The notes: generated by a model not told the origin, from the letters alone. Counted from the stretch's first letter, positions 16,771-25,502 are shown. The stretch is DNA of 32,391 nucleotides from Bacteroidaceae bacterium (GCA_017546505.1 JAFYWV010000070.1:1-32391); one strand, 5' to 3'. Numbers and translations are program-made.

Positions 16771-17586
16771 ATGCCAATAATTGAAATAACCACTCTCGAC
16801 CACCCCGGGTGCGAGCTTTTCGGTACACTCACCGAGGCACAGTTGCGCCGCGAATACGAACCCGGCAAAGGCATCTTCATTGCCGAGAGTCCCAAGGTCA
16901 TCAACGTAGCCCTCAACAGCGGTTATACTCCCATTGCACTGCTCTGCGAGCAGAGACACATCACCGGCGACGCAGCCGACATCATCGCACGCTGCGGTGA
17001 TATACCCACCTACACCGGCAGCCGCGAACTGCTTGCCCGCCTCACCGGCTACACACTCACCCGTGGCGTACTCTGCGCGATGCAGCGCCCCATAGAGCCA
17101 TCGGTTGAAGAGGTTTGTCGCAACGCAAGCCGCATAGTCGTCATTGACGGCGTTGTCGACACCACCAACACTGGCGCAATATTCCGCTCGGCAGCAGCAC
17201 TTGGCATCGACGCAGTACTGCTCACCCGCAACTCGTGCGACCCCCTCAACCGCCGCGCAGTCCGCGTGTCAATGGGCAGCGTATTCCTTGTCCCCTGGAG
17301 TTGGCTCGACGACGGCATTGAGCAGTTACACTCAATGGGTTTTGCAACAGCAGCAATGGCACTCACAAACAACTCTATCCCACTTGACCACCCCACGCTG
17401 ACCACCGAACAAAAATTGGCAATCATTATGGGAACCGAGGGTGAAGGCCTACCCGCCGAGACCATTTCAAAAGCCACATATACAGTGCGCATACCAATGT
17501 CACACAACGTCGATTCACTCAATGTCGCAGCTGCCGCAGCTGTAGCTTTTTGGGAACTGAGAGACAAGGGCAAATCACTTTTTTAA
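16771..17586 (+). CDS. TrmH/SpoU-family RNA 2'-O-methyltransferase
   Basis: 271 aa. SPOUT enzymes methylate a ribose 2'-OH in rRNA or tRNA using S-adenosylmethionine bound in a trefoil knot. An N-terminal substrate-binding domain (about 1-105, with KGIFIAESPKVINVALNSGYTPIALL) precedes the SpoU domain (110-270). Motif 1 is VIDGVVDTTNTGAIFRSAAALGIDAVLL (the conserved N-x-G-A-x-x-R), motif 2 is IIMGTEGEGLP, and motif 3 is YTVRIPMSHNVDSLNVAAAAAVAFWEL. All three are intact. The RNA target cannot be read from the sequence. It is transcribed alone and divergently from glsA. Confidence 0.93.
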   Translation: MPIIEITTLDHPGCELFGTLTEAQLRREYEPGKGIFIAESPKVINVALNSGYTPIALLCEQRHITGDAADIIARCGDIPTYTGSRELLARLTGYTLTRGVLCAMQRPIEPSVEEVCRNASRIVVIDGVVDTTNTGAIFRSAAALGIDAVLLTRNSCDPLNRRAVRVSMGSVFLVPWSWLDDGIEQLHSMGFATAAMALTNNSIPLDHPTLTTEQKLAIIMGTEGEGLPAETISKATYTVRIPMSHNVDSLNVAAAAAVAFWELRDKGKSLF

Positions 17587-17617
17587 AACATTCATATGTT
17601 TTATCAGAAAATTTACA

Positions 17618-17625
17618 TATATTTG
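17618..17625 (+). promoter_or_regulatory. Candidate -7 element for the GH20 gene
   Basis: TATATTTG at 17618-17625, 55 bases before the ATG at 17681; the -33 region holds only TGTTTT rather than a clean TTG. Confidence 0.45.
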
Positions 17626-17680
17626 CAAAATATGCATTGTAACACATCGGAACGAACACATTAATTTATAAAAAACCAAT

Positions 17681-19660
17681 ATGAAAAACCGTTTTTCACT
17701 TTTGCTCACAGTTTTATTGCTGTGTTTTACACCGCAGCTCAATGCTCAGGACAAGAATGCAAAGCCTTTCGTTATTCCCGAACTACGTGAATGGGTTGGC
17801 TCAACAGGCGAGTTTGAAATAACAGAAGCGACAAAGGTCGTGTACAGCAAGTCACAGTCTGAGGCTGCAAATGTCGCTCAACAGTTTTTCTTTGACTACA
17901 GAATAATGACCGGAACAGCACTTAAACTTGTAGCAGGCAAGGCCGAGAAAGGCGACATCCAAATTTCACTCAAGAACAACAAGAAGCTTGGCAATGAGGG
18001 TTATAAGATTACCATTGGCAACAATGTGAAGATTGAGGCCACAACAGAACGCGGTGCTATCTGGGCAACACGTACACTGTTGCAGATTGCCGAGCAGAAC
18101 AGCGGCAAACTGCCAAAGGGTACAATCGTCGATTATCCCGACTATGAGATGCGTAGCTTTATGCTCGACTGCGGCCGCAAGTTCATCCCCATCAGCTTCC
18201 TGCACGAGTATGTAGACTTTATGGCATACTACAAGATGAATACATTCCACATCCACCTTAACGACAATGCCTTCAAGCAGTACTTTAACCACGATTGGGC
18301 AAAGACACCATCGGGTTTCCGCCTTGAGAGCGACTTCTTCCCCGGCCTTGCATCACGCGACGGCTACTACACAAAGGAGGAGTTCATCGAGTTGCAGAAG
18401 CACGCCGAACGCGTGGGTGTAGAGATTATCCCCGAGTTCGACGTTCCTGCTCACTCATTGGCATTCGTACACTACCGTCCCGAGCTTGGTAGCAAGGAGT
18501 ACGGTCTTGACCACCTCGACCTCTTCAACCCCGCGACATACACATTCGTCGATTCACTCTTTATGGAGTACCTCGGTGGCGAGGAGCCTGTTTTCCGTGG
18601 CCCACGTTTCCACGTAGGTACCGACGAGTACTCTAACCGCGACACAGCCGTAGTAGAGAAGTTCCGCTATTTCACCGACCACTGCATCCGCGAGGCCGAA
18701 AAGTATGGCAAGCAGGCTTGCGTTTGGGGCGCACTCACACACGCAAAGGGCAACACCCCTGTAAAGGTTGACAACGTATTGATGTACGAGTGGTACAACG
18801 GTTATGCCGACCCCACAGAGATGATGAAGCTCGGTTACGATGTAGTGAGCATCCCCGATGGCTACACATACATCGTTCCTGCTGCAGGTTACTATTACGA
18901 CTACCTCAACTGCAACTTCCTCTACGACAGTTGGACACCGGCACAGATTGGTAACCAGAAGTTCGAAGAGAAGCACCCACAAATCAAGGGCGGCTCGTTC
19001 GCCGTTTGGAACGACCACGCAGGCAACGGAATCAGTTGCAAGGACATCCACTACCGTGTGTTCCCAGCAATGCAGACAATGGCTGTGAAGATGTGGACAG
19101 GTGCTAAACCGGCCATTCCATTCGAAGAGTTCAACAAGGCACGCCTTGCACTTAGCGATGCCCCCGGCCTTAACATTGCCGGCCGTTTCAGTGGCGAGAA
19201 ACGCACAATTCTCGAGGTTGCGAATGTTGCAGCAAACACAAACCTTGTAAAGAATACAGGCATCAGAGAGATTGGTTTCGACTACAGCGTATCATTCGAC
19301 ATCGAGTACAACAACGAGCACAGCGGTACAGTCCTCTTTGAGTCACGCGACGCAGTGTTCTATCTTACCGACCCGGCACAGGGTAAAATAGGTTTCTCAC
19401 GCGACGGCTACCTCAACACCTTCAACTTCCGTTTCTATCCAGGCGAGAAGGCACAGGTAACAATCTGCGGTAACGAGAGAGAAACCAAGTTATATGTAAA
19501 CGGCAAACTCGTAGAGACACTCGACAAGCAAACCATCTACCACAACGAGGGTGGCAAAGACAAGATGTACTATGTTCGCACACTCGTGTTCCCACTTGAG
19601 AAGACCGGTAACTTCAAGAGCAAGGTAACAAATCTAAAGGTTACAAACTACAGCAAGTAA
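17681..19660 (+). CDS. Secreted glycoside hydrolase family 20 (beta-N-acetylhexosaminidase-type)
   Basis: 659 aa with signal peptide ending LNAQ. Residues about 25-145 form the GH20b-type N-terminal domain. The GH20 TIM barrel covers about 150-500 (MLDCGRKFIPISFLHEYVDFMAYYKMNTFHIHLNDN; VEIIPEFDVPAHSLAFV). The Asp-Glu pair used for substrate-assisted catalysis is D315-E316 in HVGTDEYS, where the family usual is HxGGDE. Residues about 525-655 resemble a concanavalin/LamG-like domain (GTVLFESRDAVFYLTD, TKLYVNGKLVETL). It would release terminal GlcNAc or GalNAc, or a disaccharide unit, from mucin or host glycans. Codon use is strongly biased to C-ending codons, suggesting high expression. It ends at a strong terminator. 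Confidence 0.92.
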   Translation: MKNRFSLLLTVLLLCFTPQLNAQDKNAKPFVIPELREWVGSTGEFEITEATKVVYSKSQSEAANVAQQFFFDYRIMTGTALKLVAGKAEKGDIQISLKNNKKLGNEGYKITIGNNVKIEATTERGAIWATRTLLQIAEQNSGKLPKGTIVDYPDYEMRSFMLDCGRKFIPISFLHEYVDFMAYYKMNTFHIHLNDNAFKQYFNHDWAKTPSGFRLESDFFPGLASRDGYYTKEEFIELQKHAERVGVEIIPEFDVPAHSLAFVHYRPELGSKEYGLDHLDLFNPATYTFVDSLFMEYLGGEEPVFRGPRFHVGTDEYSNRDTAVVEKFRYFTDHCIREAEKYGKQACVWGALTHAKGNTPVKVDNVLMYEWYNGYADPTEMMKLGYDVVSIPDGYTYIVPAAGYYYDYLNCNFLYDSWTPAQIGNQKFEEKHPQIKGGSFAVWNDHAGNGISCKDIHYRVFPAMQTMAVKMWTGAKPAIPFEEFNKARLALSDAPGLNIAGRFSGEKRTILEVANVAANTNLVKNTGIREIGFDYSVSFDIEYNNEHSGTVLFESRDAVFYLTDPAQGKIGFSRDGYLNTFNFRFYPGEKAQVTICGNERETKLYVNGKLVETLDKQTIYHNEGGKDKMYYVRTLVFPLEKTGNFKSKVTNLKVTNYSK

Positions 19661-19665
19661 AAGGA

Positions 19666-19710
19666 TTAAGTTGACCCTAAAGTCGAGAAATCACTTTAGG
19701 GTCAACTTAA
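19666..19710. terminator. 18-bp perfect hairpin between GH20 and phosphoethanolamine transferase genes
   Basis: Arms 19666-19683 and 19693-19710 pair perfectly around a 9-base loop. The stem begins 6 bases after the GH20 stop and ends 18 bases before the next start codon. It would terminate GH20 transcription, or act as an attenuator in front of the next gene. Confidence 0.8.
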
Positions 19711-19728
19711 TTTCATACACCCATATAT

Positions 19729-21540
19729 ATGTCAGGAATCAGAATTACCGAATACATTGTCGCAACGATAATTATTTTTGCGGCAAATTATGCAATATAC
19801 CTGCTTTTCAACAAAGGATTAGCAAGAAATGCAAAAAAATTACAGATGCGTCGCTACCTTATAGCATCAATTCTGTCAATGCTTCCATTGGCATTATCAC
19901 AAATACCGGTAACAAGTGCGGCTATGCTGTTCAATGCCGTATTGGCCATTTTTTGCGGAGCGACATTCCCTGTCATCTATCATATCTGCAACCATAAGAA
20001 TTCTCCAGACCACGACCACCGCATAGACCTTGCATACGGCATATACCTCTTCGGATGGTTAACATCATTACGTATCTTCATATCTGCACTCGAGCCCATC
20101 ATCGGCAACATTGCAGCCACCGTTTTTTATTCATTGACAGGCCTGGTAGCATTTGCAGTCACAATGCTTGCCATTGTACAATGGGGGCACTTTTTCATCT
20201 ACCACAGTTGCGTTGATGCAGCCGGAATACAAGCAGCACAAGACACAGACCGAAACGAAGCAAACGAGTTCATAAAATCATTCCCTACATATACCATAGC
20301 ATTAATACTTTTTGTCATACTGATTGCTTTCGCAGGCTGCATTGCAGGAGAGAATATCACAATAAGCAACAGACCCACCATCGTTGGCATTATAGCCTCG
20401 GGCATTTGGGCGATATCAATGTGTAAATATATCTGGATTGGAAAAAGAAGCCTCTTTTCACGTACAGGGCTTGTAAGGACCTATATTGATGTAAAAGAAT
20501 ACAGCCAACAGAGCAAGCTATATATCGACGAAATGAAAACAAGGCTTGCGCATTTGACCGTCACCCCCAAAAACCAAGAAGAGAAGCCACACACCTACAT
20601 AATGGTAATAGGAGAATCGGTTTCAAAAGAATACGTCAGTGCATTCAGCGACATTGAGCATAACAGTTCGCCTTGGTTAAAAGAGTGTAAGGCCGACGAA
20701 GCGCATAACATATTCTTCGCCCACGCCTATTCCTGTGCCAACCAAACCGTACCAACCCTTGAACGCGTTCTCACAGAGCGCAATTTATACAACAATAAAA
20801 AATTCCACGAATCGGTTTCCATAATAGACATTGCACGCAAGGCAGGCTACACCACCCATTGGTACAGCAACCAAGGCTGCATAGGTGTTGCCGACACCTC
20901 CGTAACGCTTGTTGCAAAGACCTGTGATGTTGCCAAATGGACTGAGCAGGAAGTAAACAAAGTGCAGTACGATGGTTCACTACTTGATTTCCTTGATGAA
21001 ATAGACCCTACGAAAAACAACTTTATCGTGTTGCACCTGATGGGCAGTCATTTCAACTTTATAAACAGATATCCCAAGGAAGCAACCCAATGGGGAGAAC
21101 CAGGTATACAAGACAATATGTTGAATTATCTGAACTCTATCCACTACACAGACAGCGTATTGAAAAAAGCCTATGAATATGCAAAGGAGAGGCTCAATCT
21201 CAGCGCAATGCTCTATTTCAGTGACCACGGTTGCATCCCCGACAAGCGACGTGTTCCACAGTTTGACGGGTTCGATTTCTTGCGTATACCAATGAGCCTG
21301 CACTGTACCGATAATTACATAAGCCATCATCGTGAACGTTTCAACACATTCAAGGCAAATAAGAACCTGTATTTTACCAATGACCTTATGTATGAAGTTA
21401 TATGTGGACTTTTGGATGTTGAGAGCTCCAATTTCAACCTTGAGAACTCATTAGCCCATAAAGAGTATGTACACACACGCGACACATTGCTGACAAACAA
21501 TGGACAGACAAGAATTAACGAAGATATGGCTGAAAGATAA
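19729..21540 (+). CDS. Phosphoethanolamine transferase (EptA-like, sulfatase fold)
   Basis: 603 aa. About five N-terminal membrane helices (within residues 8-240) anchor a periplasmic alkaline-phosphatase/sulfatase-like domain (from about 285). Metal-site and catalytic features are visible: IGESVSKEY with E296, the SCANQTVPT segment with T340 as the likely nucleophile that carries phosphoethanolamine, HLMGSH, and YFSDHG with D499 and H500. Enzymes of this type move phosphoethanolamine from phosphatidylethanolamine to lipid A or surface glycans and raise resistance to cationic peptides. The start lies only 18 bases after the hairpin, so its promoter must overlap that hairpin or it depends on read-through. 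Confidence 0.9.
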   Translation: MSGIRITEYIVATIIIFAANYAIYLLFNKGLARNAKKLQMRRYLIASILSMLPLALSQIPVTSAAMLFNAVLAIFCGATFPVIYHICNHKNSPDHDHRIDLAYGIYLFGWLTSLRIFISALEPIIGNIAATVFYSLTGLVAFAVTMLAIVQWGHFFIYHSCVDAAGIQAAQDTDRNEANEFIKSFPTYTIALILFVILIAFAGCIAGENITISNRPTIVGIIASGIWAISMCKYIWIGKRSLFSRTGLVRTYIDVKEYSQQSKLYIDEMKTRLAHLTVTPKNQEEKPHTYIMVIGESVSKEYVSAFSDIEHNSSPWLKECKADEAHNIFFAHAYSCANQTVPTLERVLTERNLYNNKKFHESVSIIDIARKAGYTTHWYSNQGCIGVADTSVTLVAKTCDVAKWTEQEVNKVQYDGSLLDFLDEIDPTKNNFIVLHLMGSHFNFINRYPKEATQWGEPGIQDNMLNYLNSIHYTDSVLKKAYEYAKERLNLSAMLYFSDHGCIPDKRRVPQFDGFDFLRIPMSLHCTDNYISHHRERFNTFKANKNLYFTNDLMYEVICGLLDVESSNFNLENSLAHKEYVHTRDTLLTNNGQTRINEDMAER

Positions 21541-21543
21541 TTT

Positions 21544-21587
21544 AAAATGCGGCCCGGTTCACTTCAAATTGAACCGGGCCGCATTTT
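21544..21587. terminator. Bidirectional intrinsic terminator
   Basis: Perfect 18-bp GC-rich stem (21544-21561 with 21570-21587), 8-base loop, with T6 on the plus strand and a matching A-tract giving T's on the minus strand. It lies between the convergent transferase and permease genes and can serve both. Confidence 0.92.
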
Positions 21588-21606
21588 TTATGAGCAATAG
21601 CATTGC

Positions 21607-22899
21607 TTAGATGAATATATACTTCAAAACAAACAACACTGCCAGAACATACATCACAGGAGTGATTTTGTTGAACTTACCGCAAAGCACATTCAGCATC
21701 ACGTAAGAAATCATTCCAAGCATAATACCATTGGATATTGAATAGGTAAGAGGCATCATTATTATACAGATGAATGCAGGAATAGACTCACAGTAGTCAT
21801 TGAATGGTATCTTTCTCACCGACTCAAGCATCAGCATACCCACAATCACAAGCGCAGCTGTTGTAGCGGCAGCAGGAATTGAAAGGAACAAAGGCGAGAA
21901 AAACAACGAAACGGCAAAACAAACAGCAATCACAAAAGCAGTTAGCCCCGAGCGCCCTCCTTCGGCAACACCGGCTGCACTTTCCACGTATGTTGTGGTT
22001 GTTGAAGTACCAAGCACTGCACCGGCTGTCGTTGCAATGGAATCGGCCATAAAAGCCTGTTTCACTCTGAATATATTACCATTCTTGTCCACCATATTTG
22101 CCTTGCCACACACGCCAATGAGAGTACCTATCGTATCGAATAAGTCAATAAACAGGAATGTAAATACCACAACAAGCATATCAAGCGAAAAGACCTCTTT
22201 GAACTGAAACTGACAGAAGATGGGCTTTATCGATTCGGGATGCGAGATAACTCCCTTAAACTCCGTAATACCACCGGGAATACCTATTAACATCGTAATG
22301 ATAATACCTAGCAAGATTGCAGCCGGCACCCTCTTGGCATACAGAACTCCGGTAATTACAATACCGATAAGAGAAAGAAGTGCCTGCCCCGATGTAATGT
22401 CGGCAAGCGTAACCAGGGTTGCAGGGTCAGCTACTACAAGCCCACCGCTATGTAACCCGATGAAAGCTATAAAAAGTCCTATACCGGCTCCTATGGCATT
22501 CCTCAAATGCAGAGGAATTGCATTCACAAAAGCCTCGCGCACGTTGGTAAGGGTGAGGATAATGAATATCACTCCTTCAATGAGCACAGCCGTCAAAGCA
22601 AATTGCCACGGATACCCCATACCAAGACACACAGAATAAACGAAAAAAGCATTAAGCCCCATACCCGGAGCCAAGCCGAATGGCAATTTTCCGATGAATG
22701 CCATTGCAAGACATCCAACTACAGCCGCCAAGGCTGTCGAAGTGAACACTGCGCCGGCAGGCATTCCATCAAGCGCACTGAACATAGCCGGGTTAACCGC
22801 AAGGATGTACGACATTGTAAGGAATGTTGTGATACCGGCAACAACCTCTGTCCTGACTGTAGTCTGTTCAGGATTGAATCCAAATAATTTCTTTAACAT
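21607..22899 (-). CDS. NCS2 purine permease (AzgA/PbuG-like)
   Basis: 430 aa, about 12-14 membrane helices. AzgA-subfamily landmarks: MLKKLFGFNPEQTTVRTEVVAGITTFLTMSYILAVNPAMF, the FGLAPGMGLNAFFVY signature, LRNAIGAGIGLFIAFIGLHSGGLVV, FLFIDLFDTIGTLIGVCGKANMVDKNG, and TTYVESAAGVAEGGRSGLTA. It imports hypoxanthine, guanine or adenine by H+ symport; the exact base is not readable. It is the second gene of an operon, 49 bases after the DUF5020 gene, which probably supplies the outer-membrane step. It ends at the shared terminator. Confidence 0.93.
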   Translation of the reverse strand: MLKKLFGFNPEQTTVRTEVVAGITTFLTMSYILAVNPAMFSALDGMPAGAVFTSTALAAVVGCLAMAFIGKLPFGLAPGMGLNAFFVYSVCLGMGYPWQFALTAVLIEGVIFIILTLTNVREAFVNAIPLHLRNAIGAGIGLFIAFIGLHSGGLVVADPATLVTLADITSGQALLSLIGIVITGVLYAKRVPAAILLGIIITMLIGIPGGITEFKGVISHPESIKPIFCQFQFKEVFSLDMLVVVFTFLFIDLFDTIGTLIGVCGKANMVDKNGNIFRVKQAFMADSIATTAGAVLGTSTTTTYVESAAGVAEGGRSGLTAFVIAVCFAVSLFFSPLFLSIPAAATTAALVIVGMLMLESVRKIPFNDYCESIPAFICIIMMPLTYSISNGIMLGMISYVMLNVLCGKFNKITPVMYVLAVLFVLKYIFI

Positions 22900-22948
22900 T
22901 ACTCTTTGTTTTTATCTATTGAGACTGATTGATTTACTTATTTTTTAT

Positions 22949-23647
22949 TCAGAAGGTCCATTTTGCAGCCAATGTAGGCATCACGTCAAAACCCTTTGCA
23001 ACAAAGTTGTTCGAGAGTTCCACCTCGGTACCAAGGCTCAGGTTCACCTTTTCCCAACCTCTTATCTTGTTCAGGTTCACCCACAGCTGTGGCTCGGACG
23101 TGAGGATAAACCTTGTACCCGTCTGCACATTCTCCTCGCGCCAGAAATCGATATAACCGTTGAACGACAACCAATGGTCAAGGAAATCAAGGTTCCAAAC
23201 TCCTGTTATCTGAAAGTTGCTGACATTCACGTTGCCGGGGATAGCCTTGTACATTGCCGATAGCGACCACGTTTTGCTCCAGTCCTTTGAGTGGCCCGAG
23301 TAGGTAGCACCCACAAGCCAAGCATTGTCAAACGACATTGCATTGTTCAAACCACCATTGTACTCAATGTGCGCCGACAACCAGTTGAGTTTGCTATCCT
23401 TCCAAAAGCAAAGTTCGCGCGAAATCTCACCATAGGCACCAACGGCCTTTGGAGCAAAATCCATATCAATGAAGAAGAATGTGCTACCATAACTGTCGGC
23501 ACGGAACATCTCCACGGTAGATGTAGCGCAATTACGACGGATATCATAATGCAGCTGAATGTTCTGCGCCTCAACCTTTGCCGCCAGCGCAACAAATAAC
23601 AAAACGGCAACAAAGATTCTTGACTTTAAGAAACCTGTGTTTTTCAT
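22949..23647 (-). CDS. DUF5020 family outer-membrane protein, Tsx-like
   Basis: 232 aa from the ATG at 23647, which opens on MKNTGFLKSRIFVAVLLFVALAAKVEAQ (signal peptide). The mature part is strand-rich with many aromatic residues (IQLHYDIRR, STFFFIDMDF, GAYGEISRELCFW, WLSAHIEYNGGL, TRFILTSEPQLWVNL) and ends AAKWTF, a barrel-type C-terminal Phe. DUF5020 resembles the nucleoside-specific Tsx channel family. Being cotranscribed with a purine permease strengthens the idea that it passes nucleosides or bases; that function is inference. Confidence 0.85.
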   Translation of the reverse strand: MKNTGFLKSRIFVAVLLFVALAAKVEAQNIQLHYDIRRNCATSTVEMFRADSYGSTFFFIDMDFAPKAVGAYGEISRELCFWKDSKLNWLSAHIEYNGGLNNAMSFDNAWLVGATYSGHSKDWSKTWSLSAMYKAIPGNVNVSNFQITGVWNLDFLDHWLSFNGYIDFWREENVQTGTRFILTSEPQLWVNLNKIRGWEKVNLSLGTEVELSNNFVAKGFDVMPTLAAKWTF

Positions 23648-23722
23648 ATAATAATATTGAATGTTTACAGTACCCAAATAGCTGTTCACCTGTACAATAG
23701 CGTGATATAATATAACTCATTG

Positions 23723-23753
23723 CAAAATTATGTTAAATATGTGAACTTACAAA
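23723..23753 (-). promoter_or_regulatory. Promoter of the purine-uptake operon
   Basis: On the minus strand TTTG (23753-23750), 19 bases, TAATTTTG (23730-23723): full consensus. Start expected near 23716, giving a leader of about 70 bases before the ATG at 23647. No known purine riboswitch core is visible in that leader. Confidence 0.7.
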
Positions 23754-23892
23754 GAATCATACCACAAAGAATAAAAACCATATTTTTTACTCCGCCACTC
23801 TATTGTGTGTAGGAACAGGTTTACCGGCAAAAAAGGGGAGGAACGCAATTACTAATAATAAAAGTTAAATCTTCACCAAGAAAGCATTTTTA

Positions 23893-23935
23893 ATTTCTAA
23901 AACTTTAGATTTCTAAAACCTTCGTTATATATTTG
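23893..23935 (+). promoter_or_regulatory. Promoter with candidate BlaI operator
   Basis: The -7 element TATATTTG (23928-23935) lies 21 bases before the blaI-type ATG. Its -33 region is covered by three half-sites in alternating orientation: TCTAAA (23896-23901), TTTAGA (23904-23909) and TCTAAA (23912-23917), each separated by 2 bases. They form two overlapping 14-bp dyads within a repeated ATTTCTAAAAC (23893-23903, 23909-23919). BlaI/MecI repressors bind as dimers to dyads overlapping their own promoter, so this is the best operator candidate. Confidence 0.6.
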
Positions 23936-23955
23936 CACCATCAACAATATATACA

Positions 23956-24336
23956 ATGAAGAAATTCGATACACTTACAAAAGCTGAAATGCAGGTTATG
24001 AATGCACTGTGGGATATGCCTGATGGCGGTTGCATACACGACATCATTGAAAAGTACCCCGAGCCCAAACCAGCCTACACCACCGTTTCAACATTCCTCA
24101 AGATTCTATTGAACAAAGGATTCGTAGAATACCGCAAGCTCAGCGGCAAGACGCACACCTACTACCCCCTCATCAGTCGCGAAGCCTACACCGGCCAGGT
24201 GATGAAGGATGTGAAAGAGTCGTTCTTCGGAGGCTCAGGCTCGTCAATGGTGAAGTTCTTTGCACAGAACGAGAAACTGACCGAGGATGACATCAAGGAA
24301 CTGTTGGAGATAATCAAATCAAGCGAAAACAGATAA
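23956..24336 (+). CDS. BlaI/MecI-family transcriptional repressor
   Basis: 126 aa, the normal family length. The winged helix occupies residues 5-75 (LTKAEMQVMNALWDMPDGGCIHDIIEKYPEPKPAYTTVSTFLKILLNKGFVEYRKLSGKTHTYYPLIS); the recognition helix lies in the AYTTVSTFLKIL segment. The C-terminal half is the dimerisation helix region, where related repressors are cut during induction. It would bind the half-sites across its own promoter and be relieved by the M56 peptidase two genes downstream. First gene of a four-gene operon with 10-, 7- and 11-base gaps. Confidence 0.93.
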   Translation: MKKFDTLTKAEMQVMNALWDMPDGGCIHDIIEKYPEPKPAYTTVSTFLKILLNKGFVEYRKLSGKTHTYYPLISREAYTGQVMKDVKESFFGGSGSSMVKFFAQNEKLTEDDIKELLEIIKSSENR

Positions 24337-24346
24337 TTAAAGAACA

Positions 24347-25495
24347 ATGAACACGGTTTCACGCTTCACTACACTTTTTCTTCTTGTTGCATTGACGCAC
24401 TTTGCAGCCTTTGCACAAAAGGCAACTGTTGCAGACAGAGAAAAACTCATCGAGCTCTCTCTTGGCAATACTGAAGGAGTATATTCCAAGGAACTCGACT
24501 TCAACGAGTTTTTCACCGGCGCCACAATCACAGCAAAGGTGAAGGCAAACAAAGAGGGAGAAGCCACAAGAATCAATATCACAAAGTGCAGACTATCCAC
24601 ATTGGGGAACAGTGACGAGAAATCCTTTAACAGCGCAAAAAAGCTACTGAAAGAGAACTGCAAGAACATCATCGCCGATAAAGAATGGAACCGCGGCAAG
24701 AACAGTTGCCGCATAATTTACAAAGCCGGCAAAACGCAAAAGGCAAAAAAAACGAAGATTTGTGAAGATATCCAATCAATAATCAACGCTCACATTACAG
24801 ACGAAAAAAGGAGAGAGATTTATGGCATAAACGGCAGCGCGTTCATAAATGCGAAAATAGACCACGAAGGTAAAATATACGATACCGAATACATTGGTTG
24901 CATAATTTGGGACACAAGGTGGCAGACTGCCCGCCGCAGCAACATAAACAGCTTGCACATTGCTGTAGGATCAAATTCCATTACAAGCATCAGACTGCGC
25001 CCCGACTATTCAAGCACTGAATACAAAGCGGTGGAGAAAGCAAGAAAACTCCTGAAGAACACAGCCAAAAGCATTGGAAAGGAGTTGGAAAGTAAATATT
25101 TTCCCACAGCATCAAAGGAGAATATATGCATTGAGGTAAACATAAACGGATACGATGTTGACATTGAGCAAAGCGAGCCGGAGTACCCCGACGGTTATAA
25201 GGCTCTAAAGAACATATATGTCGAAGAGTTGAATAATGACAGGACTATTTCACGCAACAACATAAAAGGATACATAGACATCTATCTGAAGATTAAAAAG
25301 AGCGGTAAAGCCATATTCTACTCTGCTAACCCGGAAATCTCAAGCACAAACGGCAAAAACAGCGAAAGTAAAATTATAAAAGAGATTATAGAGTGTTTGA
25401 AAAAGACAACCCAAAAGATACCACGCTGGACACCGGCAACATTCGACGGCAAGGAGATCGAGAAAATTGCCCGCTTGCGTATTGAACTGAAATAA
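24347..25495 (+). CDS. Secreted protein with C-terminal TonB-C-like domain, in BlaI/M56 operon
   Basis: 382 aa with signal peptide MNTVSRFTTLFLLVALTHFAAFAQ and no other membrane segment, so periplasmic or surface. Two or three segments share a beta-alpha-beta plan: TGATITAKVKANKEGEATRINITKC (about 58-80), GSAFINAKIDHEGKIYDTEYIGC (about 165-190) and GYIDIYLKIKKSGKAIFYSANP...KKTTQKIPRWTPATFDGKEI (about 305-375). The last one resembles the TonB C-terminal domain, including the P-x-W-x-PA-x-x-x-GK-x-I ending. It lacks the N-terminal anchor and proline-rich stretch of true TonB. Position between the repressor and the peptidase suggests a partner or sensor subunit; function unknown. Confidence 0.8.
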   Translation: MNTVSRFTTLFLLVALTHFAAFAQKATVADREKLIELSLGNTEGVYSKELDFNEFFTGATITAKVKANKEGEATRINITKCRLSTLGNSDEKSFNSAKKLLKENCKNIIADKEWNRGKNSCRIIYKAGKTQKAKKTKICEDIQSIINAHITDEKRREIYGINGSAFINAKIDHEGKIYDTEYIGCIIWDTRWQTARRSNINSLHIAVGSNSITSIRLRPDYSSTEYKAVEKARKLLKNTAKSIGKELESKYFPTASKENICIEVNINGYDVDIEQSEPEYPDGYKALKNIYVEELNNDRTISRNNIKGYIDIYLKIKKSGKAIFYSANPEISSTNGKNSESKIIKEIIECLKKTTQKIPRWTPATFDGKEIEKIARLRIELK

Positions 25496-25502
25496 AAAAG
25501 CT

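Noticed and set aside
23648-23716. Purine riboswitch in the leader of the purine-uptake operon
   Set aside because: The 70-base leader lacks the conserved three-way junction core sequence.
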